DNA of 64,000 bases, taken from assembly GCA_025677815.1 (NCBI GenBank), contig JAIXMP010000056.1:62001-126000 (forward strand), read 5' to 3'. The translations under genes were made by a program, and so were the position numbers. Positions 25,209-36,168 of this stretch are shown here, one piece after another. The notes beneath the pieces were generated by a model that saw only the letters and a list, made by a program, of their open reading frames with translations, was not told the origin of the DNA and searched no databases. Source of the stretch: Phascolomyces articulosus (lineage: Eukaryota; Mucoromycota; Mucoromycetes; Mucorales; Lichtheimiaceae). Numbering within the stretch: the first letter of the stretch is position 1; the number at the start of each line of letters is the position of its first letter.

Positions 25209-27648
25209 ATGAGTGATGCAACATCAGACGATTCATTTATCGATACTTCAATGAATAGCAGTTTATATAAAGCTGTAGGTGTTTCTTTAGCAGTTGCAAG
25301 TGGTATGTTTATAAAATAATTACAATCAGAATAATTTGCTATAGAACACTGCAAACCCAAAAAGCGACGCATCCAAATAATTTCTTGATAATTAACAAAA
25401 AATATTTTAAACGTTGATTAGGTATATTCATTGGAGCCAGTTTTGTGTTTAAGAAAAAAGGACTTGTTCAATCCGTAGAACGTTCAGGTAAAAAGTATAA
25501 GCCGATTTATCAACCAACTGTATATCATATGTTCATGTCGTGATAACACATGTTATATAATTTATTCATTATCACATAGGTGGTGTTGCTGGGGATGGTT
25601 ATGCTTATTTAACCTCTGCAATGTGGTGGACTGGAATGATTTTAAGTATGTCACTGTGAAATTGATAATAATATACGCGCATACTCTCGAAGTATCCTAT
25701 TGATGAAAACTTTTTTATATTATATATAGTGATCATTGGTGAACTTTGCAACTTTATTGCATACGCATTTACACAAGCAATTTTGGTTACGCCATTAGGT
25801 GCATTGAGTGTCGTAGTTAGGTATATATTGTATATAATAAAGATTTATTTTATTTTAAGAGAATAAGGAATATATATTATATATATGTATATATGTATAT
25901 GTATAGTTGATAATGACTTTCATAATAACTTCTTGTTATATATATTATAGTGCCATATTATCTTCGATTTTTCTCAAAGAAAGACTTTCTTTAACAGGAA
26001 AAATTGGTTGTTTCATATGTATTGTCGGTTCAATTGTTATCGTATTACATGCTCCTGAAGAATCAGCAAATGATACGTCTATTGAAACATTTAAAGAGCT
26101 CGTCCTCTCTGTTGGTAAAGTTGAAGCATCATTTTTTATTCTCTATTGAATAGCATCAAAAAGCATGAGGATTTTTTTTTTGTTGCTTACTCATACCATT
26201 TTTTTCTTCATATATTGTCGATAGGGTTTTTGATATATGCAAGTCTCTCTATTGCTGTTGTACTTATTCTCATTATATTTGCTGCACCACGATGGGGAAA
26301 AAAGAACATGCTGGTATATATTACCATTTGCTCAGTCATTGGTGCAATATCAGTCGTATTTACACAAGGCTTGGGAATGGCAATAGTTCACTCAATCACT
26401 ATCTCAAACCAATTCAACAATTATTTTATTTATATTGTACTCCTCATCGTTATCGTGACACTTGTTGTAGAGATTATATACCTCAACAAAGCATTAAATT
26501 TATTCAATACAGCATTGGTCACACCCACATACTATGTCCTTTTCACTACCTTGACTATTGTCAGCTCAATTGTTCTGTATCGTGGATTCGATGCTACCCC
26601 TGTAGAAATTGTTACAGTTGTTCAAGGATTCTTTTGTATTTGCGCTGGTGTGGCATTACTTCAAGTTAGCCAACGAGAAAAGAGACAAGATATAGATAAA
26701 AATGGGGCTTTGGACGATGAACGCAACAAAGAAGCCAAGGATGAAGAATGGAATTGTGGCTCTATGAGTGGTGGTACTTCAGCAAAAATGGTGGATAATA
26801 CACCTCGAAAAACGGAAATCAACCTAGAGCCTGGTATGGCAGAACTCTTCCCCTTTGCTGGCATCACACGGTTCGCAAGCACTACACGAAGACAGCCACG
26901 GTCAGCAGTATCATCCTTCTCTTCCTCATCTAGGAATAAAGTTATACCAGAAGACCGTTCTTATAATCCTGAAAAGAAGCGCGCAACAACTATTACAGGT
27001 CCAACGCTATCGAGTGATATACTATCAACAGCAGTAGTTGATGGCGGTGGATCAGACGACAATAAAAATGAAGTTTTGTCTATTCCAGTAAATAATACTA
27101 TTGGTGTCGGCAATACCAATCCAGGTGAAGATGGCTACACTCGGGAAACACGATGGAAAGACCGGATCCCTAGACCTCCAGCTGCGGCAGCACGACATCA
27201 GCTCATGCTAGAAAATCGTCACAGAGAAATGGAAGCCGCTGCAAAACAGAGTAAATATTTTGAAAAGGGTGAATTTTTCCAAGAAAAAATAAATAGGTAA
27301 CAATAATATTGACTTTAATCTTGTTTTGATAAAAAAAAAATAGTATCCATCAATATACAAGAACCTATTATACCTAGTTATACAAGCATTGGTAGTACAA
27401 GTAATAGTACTGTAATGACAAGCCGACAACAGAAACGATCTTCTGGGTCAAATAATTCATCTTTTTCGGATAAACCCATCAGAAGAAACTTTTTACAAGG
27501 TTCTCCATTTCGTTCAAGGTCACGTCGAGCTCAAGAACGATTGAATCGATTTAAAGCATATAATCTCGGATTACACGAATCATCATCCTTTGAGGATCAT
27601 AGAAATTTAGTTACCCATCAATCATCAGAAAATTCATCTTTATATTAG
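25209..27648 (+). CDS. NIPA-like magnesium transporter (DUF803 family)
   Basis: Seven exons: 25209-25302, 25422-25487, 25580-25645, 25730-25820, 25951-26114, 26225-27250, 27344-27648 (603 aa). The membrane domain matches NIPA proteins: [75 protein letters not shown], then further helices ending [20 protein letters not shown]. About nine helices are seen. The long (~250 aa) hydrophilic tail is Ser/Arg-rich and not part of the core family. The last intron was placed at 27251-27343 because only this donor, not the later GTAACA at 27297, keeps the 3' open frame ([14 protein letters not shown]...). The family moves Mg2+ across membranes; substrate here is inferred. A decayed copy of the last exon lies at 44053-44265. 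Confidence 0.85.
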
Positions 27649-29272
27649 TTTGTGAAAAAATAATCACCTTCTATCGTACCATCCAACATATAATAAATGT
27701 TATTTTTTTTCTAATTAAAAAATGAAGTGTGATTATGTTGATATATATAAGAAATAGAGAAAATAGCATAATCTGCTTATATTACCATAGTTATAGTAAT
27801 AGTGACAAGTATGATCCCATCGCACAAGCATCTTTTTCAAGCTATTTAAAAGGTCATTCCAACCATATTTTAACCAGAATAATGTTTTTTTTGTAAGCAC
27901 AGTAATCAGAAGTATCATTAAATAAATATGTAATGTTGATTTAATATCAACTGTTCTTTGAAACTTTTGTTCATGATGATCGGAATTAAGAAGCTTCAAG
28001 TAAAAAAAGTACACATTATTATTGTAACCCCCCAGAAAGAACCGCAGTTATTACCATTATTACTACGAAACAACTCTATATATAAATACTGTTACTGCGA
28101 CAATATCGGATTATCTTACCTTTTGGTATCTTCCAATTAACAAGAGATACATACAAACCGCAGCAACATATTTATAAATATAATTATCACTTATTCAACA
28201 CATTATATTATTATTGGATATTCATTTATTACCACAGTATCTCGTAGCAACCGCAGTATCTTTACATGTTGTTACTTAGGATAGAAATATTTAATTATTG
28301 GAAAACATATAAATACCCCACTATTTTGTAACTGAAATAAAATCAATCAATTATACTTCTCTTTATCATATACATAAATTTTAAGAGTATTGATTCACTC
28401 AAGACCGAACTGGCTTGTTTTAATTTTACTGTAGCTTAAAGAAAGCTTAACATTTCAATATAGGACAGACGTAACATTCCTGATCCTTATTCTATTATCA
28501 TTACCAGTCGGAAGTAACATACCTGACTTTGACTATTATCATTGAATTCAAGACATTATATCAAGGATTATATCATATAGTAACATACTACACAAGTTAC
28601 TCTTTTGTAATAACAAGAACTGCTAATCCAAGCTTCACTTGTTATACATTTTTTATACTTCAAACGATAATTCAATTATATATCATATATTATTCGTATT
28701 ATATATTTTACTGTGGCCAAAAGAATCCACGCTAATATAGCTGTATAATCACATATAAACAGATACTTGCTTAAAACATTAGTATTGATATCTGTTGCTT
28801 TAATCGGTGTAATATACGTTAATATTACTGGTGCTCACTAAATATCACGAACTGATATATAAAAACTTTAGTTGCTATAAGAATTGTAATTATAAGAAGC
28901 AAATCTTATTAGTAACATCGTGTTGCTCACCAAAAGCCCTGTTACTCAATATCATTAAATATAACTGATTAACACATTTTGGTGTTTACACTCAATTATC
29001 ATATCATAAATTATTATCTATCTTACAAGCAACACATATTGTGTTCACACTTTCATCACCACTAAATTACCACCAAACCAAATAACAGGGCAACATTATG
29101 AAAATATTTAGGTTACTATCTATTATTTTTACATATATCGTATATACTATTGTTTTTTTTTTATTTATTTGAATGAGGACATAATAATACAATCACCCTA
29201 TACAGGGAAAAGTTCATAGGAGTATAATAAAAAACAAATTACAAAAAAACAGAAGGATGGGAATGAATGAAA
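27649..29272. other. Intergenic region rich in GTTAC/GTAAC motifs
   Basis: About 1.6 kb with no gene. Between about 28030 and 29110 short motifs recur: GTAAC/GTTAC many times, ACCGCAG three times (near 28040, 28156, 28247), and GCAACA/TGTTGC. The pattern suggests decayed short repeats rather than a coding relic. The stretch is convergent 3' DNA between the NIPA-like gene and the acyl-CoA oxidase gene. Confidence 0.45.
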
Positions 29273-31912
29273 TTATTTGTCATTAGGACCAGGGCGCTCT
29301 GTCAATGGCTTAATATACTTGGCATGATAAGGTGTCTTACCAACACTGTTGGGTGCTTGCAACAAAGTTTCAAAGTAAGCTAGTATAAATATAATCAACA
29401 TTAATTTGTTAGTTTTAAAGACTCTTCTCTCTTTCATCCTATCATGTAATAATTATCTGCCCTAATATAATATTTAGCTTACGTTCATAAATGTTGCCAT
29501 CATATTTAGCGATTGGTGCCTTAAGCACGAAATCAGGGAAACCGAATGCATCAGTCAAACCAATGACTTGCTTACGAAGTCCCTTGGAAGCCTATATATT
29601 TATATGCATGCCAGCATTATTATTTTAAATAATGAAACAAACAATAAACTTTATAAATAAGTATAATTTCCTACCTCCAAGTATTTCTCTTCAACAGCCT
29701 TGATTTGTTGTGGGTTAATGAAGCCTTCCTTGAAACCTTGATCAGCATATCTGACAAGAGTATGGAGACCCCAAAGAGCGGTCATACGATGCATGATCGA
29801 ATAGACACTCTTGTCGATACCTTCAGGGGCAAGAGGAGCGCCATATTTGTTAACAGCATCGCTGAACAAAAAGACGGCACAATGCATCTCAGCAACACGG
29901 ACACAGTCCATGAGCACATCATTCAATTTCTTGCCCTTGGCCATGGCTTCACGAATGCTATTGAGCTATATATAATAAACGACCATCCATAAAAAATATT
30001 AATTATTTTTTTCACCTTCTCCATTTCTCCATACTAAAGTAAAAATCATCTATTCAATAAAATACGCACACGCTTGACAAGGATAGCATTAAGACCATCT
30101 TCCAAAAGACGAAGGTTCTTGAGAGCATCATCAATATCACGAACGGGCCATGAAGGAGTTGCCAAGTATTCCTTAGCCCGTAAAATATAATGGGTTGAGG
30201 ATTTGAACTTCAGCTCGGGATATTCATCATTTTCAAGCTTTTGTTCCAAACGGTAAACCAAGATACGAGCGGTTTGTTGTAAAAGAACGACATTGTCACC
30301 ACCACCAGTGGTCATGACACCCCAATCACCAATGATTTGACCGATACCGTTATAAGCAGAGTAGGCATGGCCACCACAAGCACGTCGGCAAGTTTCCAAA
30401 ATTTCAGAACCATACCAACCAGTTAAACCCTTCAAACAAGCAGATACAGCATGCATATCACCCATGTGGTTTAAATAGTCAACAGGATCCATTTCACCAC
30501 CAGCAGTCAAGACTTGGAATTGACTATCAATAGTAGAAGCAGCCGATTTGACCATATACATGAACGAGATAGCAGGGATCAACTGAGAATAATGGGATTG
30601 ATAATCCATAATTTGTTCATTCTTGGAGCCTTGACGACGAACGACACCATAACGAGTAGCAATGGTCAGTGCTTGTCCAATCAATTGAGTGGTGACGATA
30701 ATCAAAGATAAACGTTCGGGAATCAAAGTAGCGTACATCACAGCTGGGCTAGGCGCGGGCGTATAAGAACCGTCGCGTTCCAATTGAGACCATTTTTGAA
30801 GCATGTTATCACGAGGAATACGGACACCACGGAATTGGATCCAGCCATTGTCTACACCATCGTGTCCAACCTTTTTACCAATGTCACCAATGCGAATACC
30901 TGGCATTAATTCACCAGTGACCTTGTCACGCAATTGTACAATAAACCAATTGTGACCTTTATGTTCACCCTTAATAACTGTTTGAGAAATAACAACAGCG
31001 TGGGTTGAAGTTTGACCTGAACCACCAATCCACCATTTGGTGGAAGTGATACTGGGGGAATCGAGAACGAATTCATCGGTGGCTAAATCAAATGTTGCAC
31101 ATGTTTCAATATCACGCAAAGCTGAACTATGGCCTAATTCAGTCTAAAGGAGAGGTTGTAAAAAAATGTAAGATATATGTAAATCAAATTGCTTTTCATC
31201 AATTTTAATTATTATATTCTTACCATGGCAAAACAACCATAAACGCGAACATTATCGATATCATCATTCCATTTTTGAGCTTGTTCTTTGGTACCCAACA
31301 TGTTGATAACATTACGGAAGAGCGATTCGTGAACGAAGAAGCGCATCGAGAAACTTTCTGAATAGACATTGACAGCTTTTCCAATTTCATAGGCAAATTC
31401 ACGATCACTACCATATTCTTTGAAAAGTTGCAAAACTCGATAAATTTGACCCATAGTACTAATAAATTAATTGTCATGTTAATATTTCATATTGCATAAA
31501 TATAATATATTAAAAAATAAAAAACTTACAACTCACGCCATTCGTCCCTAGAGAATTCTAAAATATTACGTGGAGGCTGAACTACCAATAAAGGATCATT
31601 TTTGATGATTTCATAGGCTTTTTGCTATTACATAATCAAAGATGAATATATTAATTAGTATTAAAAGTTTTTTGTTAAGAAAAAGAAAAAGGTGTTATTT
31701 ACCTGCATTTCATAATCTTTGTCGCTGCCAGCCCAAAGACGAGAAAGGCCATCGATACTAAAGTCCGCAGCTGCACGTTCAGCAGCCATATCCTTTGGTG
31801 CCTGAAGGGACATGGTTGAAGGTGTCAAGTTTAATTGACCCTTGAGTTGTTCTAAACGTTCCAAGGCAGCTTTTGCGTTAGGTGCAGTTGAATCTTTTAA
31901 TGGGATAGTCAT
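29273..31912 (-). CDS. Acyl-CoA oxidase (peroxisomal beta-oxidation type)
   Basis: Seven exons on the minus strand: 31703-31912, 31530-31624, 31224-31458, 30070-31143, 29675-29965, 29483-29591, 29273-29379 (706 aa, in phase). Family segments seen include TELGHSSALRDIETCATFD, KWWIGGSGQTSTHAVVISQ, GHNWFIVQLRD, GIRIGDIGKKVGHDGVDNGW, the RACGGHAYSAYNGIGQI motif, QQTARILVYRL, and the C-terminal DAFGFPDFVL and APIAKYDGNIYEPYFE. The enzyme class oxidises acyl-CoA to 2-enoyl-CoA with FAD, giving H2O2. The C-terminus is GPNDK, so no SKL-type PTS1 is present; several yeast acyl-CoA oxidases also lack PTS1. At the position of the usual catalytic glutamate (T-F/Y-E-G-E-N) this protein reads TGGGDN, see findings. 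The upstream 190-bp MITE-like element lies about 370 bp from the start. Confidence 0.88.
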
Positions 31913-32639
31913 TTCTAGTATATGATATTAAAAATTAAAGTAATAAAAAAAAAAAGAAAAAAAAAGAAGAGATTAAATAATAAAACAAAAAAATAGGTTA
32001 AATAATTAGAAATATATAGAAATATGAAAGAAGATTGTTGTGATAGAATGATACCTTGGGAATTAAAGTAAAATGTGGGGAAAGGGGATAAATATGTTTA
32101 CCCCACAGCAATCGTAAGATATAATCGTACTGACCTAATTCTTTTTCCCATCAAACTGTATTGGGGGTCTCATAACATGTGAAAAGAGAATCGTATTTTG
32201 TATCACACGTGCTGAATCTCGCTGGTAAAAATAAAATAATAAAAACTGGCATGTATATGTAGTCGATGGGGTGTATTAAAGTTACTAATGTTTGGCGCTC
32301 CCCCATTTTCAATTTGGCATACATTGTTGCTTTTACATCTGGCGTTGCTAAATTTTTTCAACTTGGTATTCGTGATTTTTCATGTTGGCGGGTTTTAAAA
32401 TACAAGATATAGGCCAAATGAAAAAGCAACCTATGCCAAATTGAAAATTGAGGAGCGCCAAACATTAGTAAAAATCCTGCATGCATATAACTATAATAGT
32501 ACACACTTGTACATATCATAACAGTTAATTCCCCACTCTAATTTTCCTCTATATGCAATAATCAAACAAAATCAATATGATAATATAAACACAACAGATA
32601 CCATTTGTAAGAGATCGAACAGTTATTGGGGAATAAAAT
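31913..32639. other. Acyl-CoA oxidase promoter region
   Basis: No gene. The interval holds the A/T-rich 5' leader of the acyl-CoA oxidase (transcribed leftward) and the inverted-repeat element 32282-32471. No oleate-response element was identified with confidence. Confidence 0.45.
32282..32471. mobile_element. MITE-like inverted-repeat element, 190 bp
   Basis: Long terminal inverted repeats: TTACTAATGTTTGGCGCTCC at 32282-32301, and its inverse GGAGCGCCAAACATTAGTAA at about 32452-32471. The arms continue with ATTTTCAATTTGGCATA and a TTGCTTTT block, about 50 bp per arm with few mismatches. The ends can be read as CTAATG...CATTAG flanked by TA, which would fit a TA target duplication (Tc1/mariner-like), but TA is palindromic so the boundary is ambiguous. 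No coding capacity. Confidence 0.65.
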
Positions 32640-33675
32640 ATAAATGAATCACTACGTTTCTTTTTAAAGCCAACCGACCATGTTTCATCCATTCTTGCCA
32701 ATTCTCTCTCTGACTCTAAACCCAACGATAATTCCAAATGGTTTCCATCCGTTGTTGCTGTTGCCCCTTTATACCATCTTCACATGTTTCATTCATTGCT
32801 CCTTCTATTTCAATACTCCATATTGTTGGAATTTATCGATTTGTTTATCACGAAGTCTTCGATTATGGTTCACATACCATCGGGTAGATGCGTTACCATA
32901 CTGTCGTCCATCCCGTTTCGCCCAATTTGGCTTATTCTTCTGTGTAAGTAAACACACAATAGCAAACCCTACTCTGGTTGCTTCCAATTCTAAATATACT
33001 TCTGTCAAGTTAATTTCTTTAAAAGCATGCTGTGGCATCTGTATTGTAAATGGTGTAGATACATCCCTTTGTTGTTGTACACTACAGAGGACAGAAAGTT
33101 GAGAAAGATGTGAGAATGTCGCAAATAAATTTACTGTAATGAGCCCCATTCAAATAGAATGATTCCAGCTCGAATTCCAGTGTCATTGTTATTGCTGTTA
33201 AAGATGTTGAATTAGTTGAAGTTCATATTTTCTATGGTAAACGTTACATAATATGAGGATTGTTGATTTCCATTGACTCTGATGTCACTAGCGTTTAAGG
33301 ATAATCAAAACATCGATAGAGCTAAGTATACAACAACTGGATGCTACTGCTGACATTTTCAAAGCCTTTAACAGGTGAAGGATTAGGTAATAAAGACCAC
33401 CACGGTGGGTATACGAGATAAATTTCAATATATTGGATGTAAATGTACTACTACGAAGGATAGCCCAACAACTTGAAGCATAACATCATATGAGCCTTGA
33501 TTATGCCAAAGGTAGTAGTGAGCACTTCCATCTGGCAGTTATAGCTCTTGTACACAGTACTCGCAGTACAGGATCGGCGCAGGCAAATACCTTAAATATA
33601 CTTGGTAAAGCGCAAGGAATGCATCAATACCATGTAATCGTAACTTCTCTAAGTTTCAACATTTAGAGCCATAAT
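32640..33675 (-). pseudogene. F-box/LRR pseudogene, truncated copy of the 44479-46578 gene
   Basis: Nucleotide-level similarity runs in parallel with 44520-45580. The part 32660-33105 is close to identical (for example 32840-33060), and encodes residues corresponding to the C-terminal part of the intact F-box protein (QQRDVSTPFTIQMPQHAFKEI, TRWYVNHNRRLRDKQIDKF). From about 33110 to 33675 the match continues but is heavily diverged, with many indels and stops (still visible: TACATTTACATCC-type blocks, GAGCACTTCCATCTGGCAG, GCATCAATACCATGTAATCG). The N-terminal half, including the F-box, is missing. It therefore cannot make the full protein. Confidence 0.8.
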
Positions 33676-33758
33676 TTTTTTTTAAAAAAAGCTTGTATTT
33701 TATTAAATATAAGATGATTAGAATTACCAGTGAAGTAGAAATAACAAGAATTAGGTAA

Positions 33759-33905
33759 ATGCCACTTTATGGCCAAAGTACCCAAGAAGAAAAAGAATTA
33801 GGTAATCACAATGTCAAAAAACTAGAGTCAAGCTCAACAGGGTCTTATTTCCCCGCTGATTCTGCCAATGCCACTTTACGGCCGAAGTACCTAAAAAGAA
33901 AGACG
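33759..33905. repeat. Two-copy direct repeat, about 37-bp unit
   Basis: ATGCCACTTTATGGCCAAAG followed by TACCCAAGAAGAAA at 33759 recurs as ATGCCACTTTACGGCCGAAG and TACCTAAAAAGAAA at 33868, 109 bp apart in the same orientation. The two GGCC sites differ only by transitions. Origin unknown; no gene overlaps. Confidence 0.6.
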
Positions 33906-33909
33906 CTAT

Positions 33910-34217
33910 GCGAAACTTGACATCCATCTATATATATATATACCCTATATTTTAGTAATAGTTTGGTCATTAGATTAAAATATGCCTCTTGTGATTGTTA
34001 CAGTAATGTTCAGGTAAAAAAAAAAAACTGTATAATAAGAGCATACGTAAAATGGGCTTCATGAGGTGATAATATAGTGTAGCACTCCTTAGTCCGTTTA
34101 AAATAGCTAACATTTTCTTTTACTATTTTTATTATCAGTAACAAGATTATTATTATTAAAGTATATTATATTATAAAGCATTCTTATTGGCTGAAACTCA
34201 TTCACATGTTACTTTTG
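33910..34217. other. Noncoding spacer
   Basis: AT-rich DNA with a TA run near 33931-33942. No frame, hairpin or known element recognised. Confidence 0.4.
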
Positions 34218-34327
34218 CTTTTGATACCAACTGCATTTACTTTTGACACCAACTGTATTTGCTTTTGACACCAACTGCATTTGTTTTTGATACCAATTGC
34301 ATTTTCTGTTGATAGCATTTGCATTTG
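34218..34327. repeat. 22-bp minisatellite, five units
   Basis: Five head-to-tail 22-bp units of the form CTTTTGAYACCAACTGCATTTG. The first three differ by one or two bases, and the fourth and fifth are more diverged (for example CTGTTGATAGCATTTGCATTTG). It lies in noncoding DNA between the direct repeats and the decayed minus-strand genes. Confidence 0.75.
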
Positions 34328-34705
34328 CTTTTACAAATTATTGCAAAAGCAAATAGTATAAATAGAAGATTAATTTCGAATAGAAAACCCTCAGTTCTTG
34401 ACCCTGAGCTCTTTAGTTCTCAGTTCTTAATTCTTAGTTCGTTGCTTAATTCTCTTAATAAAATACCTTATATATATCCTTTACTTCAGACTTTTAACCT
34501 TTATATAAGTAATATAATACATTGTCCTCTATTATTTTATCATAATAAGACTATTTTTCGTGTGGTTTCAGACGCATAATTCCTGATAATAAGAACTCCC
34601 ACACAAACTATCTTAATTTATTTTATTATTTGATCCATAACTGATCACTTCATACACCTTTTATTAATATCTTTATCACATTATTTTCTCTTTTCAGAAG
34701 GTTCT

Positions 34706-36070
34706 TTACTGCATATAGAACGCTTCAATAGGCCTATTTTGCACTCTACTCCTCAAATCATTCATAAATTCCGAGAGGGCAGTAAGTGCAAGTTCCGGAT
34801 CTGCTTTCCACTCGTCGCCACCTGTCCACCCAACCAGTGGTCGACACCTTGTATTTATAATGCGTGATTGGGCAGCAGTAAGGGTAGGTATTCTCTCCGT
34901 GTTGTCAACACCTATTTTTGCAATGACCGCGTGGTATAAGGAAATATTCGTAGCCAAATCATCAAACCAATTTGCCCGATCTTGTCTCGTTGCTCTTTCA
35001 TTGAATATTGTAAGATTTCGTAATTCAGGATAGTCTCGTTGTTCCAAAATTTCCTCTGTGCTTCTCGTTCTTCTGATCCTGGTGCTCCTCTTGTATAGCC
35101 GTACCGCTGCTTTTTACCATCAATGGCGGCTTGACCGTGTTGAATAGGTGTAAGCGAGCCAATTCTTTGGCGTGATTGGCCGTATGCTTCACTTCGAAGA
35201 AGTTGAGCTTCCATCTGTGCTATATTGATATATAAAGCAACATAAGTGGTTAGTATTACTAATGAATAAAAAAGTATGTCGGAGGATATTATTACCTTAT
35301 AACGACGCAGTGACCAACACTGTATACTTACAGTCGGGTTCGGTTGGACAGTTTGAGGAAGCGCGAATAAATATAATGAGTAGAAGTGTACGGGTCGAGT
35401 TTTATGAAGATAAAACGATGACGGGATCTCGGTCTACAAGATCCCTCTTTTTATATACGATAAATATAAGTGGTTAGTTAACGTCTATAATAAATACAGT
35501 GATCTACATTAATAACTAGAATATATAATCTTTCTTATATTTCTATTTACAACCATGCGGTACCGTTATCTGTTCATCCACGGTGTCGTATATCTATGGT
35601 ATCCGCGGATATGTTGATCCTTGACCGCATGGGTTACATCGTCGTAGTGGTATGCATCATTACATACCTGTTTGTTGAGTTGTTAAAAGAGTTTTAACAG
35701 CATCACGAGCATTGCGAATAAGTGTTGTTAAGTCTTGAGGTTCAATTTTTTGAAAACATTGCAGAAGAATGGGTTTTGCTGGGTATTTCGATTATATGTT
35801 TTCAATGGACACATCGTCCATCTTGGTAACCAAGGTAGCAATTTGAAATTTCATTTTGCTGTAGTAATATATATTACTTATCTCTCAAGTAATGTGCAAT
35901 TAAATCATCTAGGATTGAATCTTCTCTTTCAGTAAGGGGTTTCAAATTGATTTTTGATTTTTGTGCGTTGGCACATATATATCAACAACACGAACTCCAC
36001 TTACCTCACGCGACATCAAGAAATTAATGGCATTGTCGACTTGAGCAAGAGTCCATTGGCGGTCAGAAAC
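34706..36070 (-). pseudogene. Unrecognised multi-exon gene, probably decayed
   Basis: Several minus-strand coding-like pieces line up. 36070-36001 reads SDRQWTLAQVDNAINFLMSRE then a GTAAGT donor. About 35850-35668 reads KIEPQDLTTLIRNARDAVKTLLT and ends at a GTATGT donor. 35219 onward reads QMEAQLLRSEAYGQSRQRIG. Splicing 35220-35667 joins the last two in phase. A frame change near 35047-35060 is then needed to continue into ILEQRDYPELRNL and on to a C-terminus ending EAFYMQ at 34706. I recognise no domain. An in-frame stop upstream and the frameshift suggest decay, though misread introns could explain one of them. It could be cargo or part of the same mobile-element-derived gene as 36169-37176. 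Confidence 0.4.
35551..35635. repeat. Imperfect palindrome within a long intron
   Basis: AACCATGCGGT at 35551-35561 and its inverse ACCGCATGGGTT at 35624-35635 (one extra G) flank a GC-richer loop. It lies inside the inferred 448-bp intron 35220-35667, which is much longer than the other introns of the window, so it may be a small inserted foldback element. Confidence 0.5.
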
Positions 36071-36168
36071 TTTTGGTATTGGTTAAAATTCAAAAATGAT
36101 TTGAGTGGAGAAAATGTGTGTATTTGAGCAAGATTAAAGAGAAAAGCGAGATAGTTCAACACGCAACT

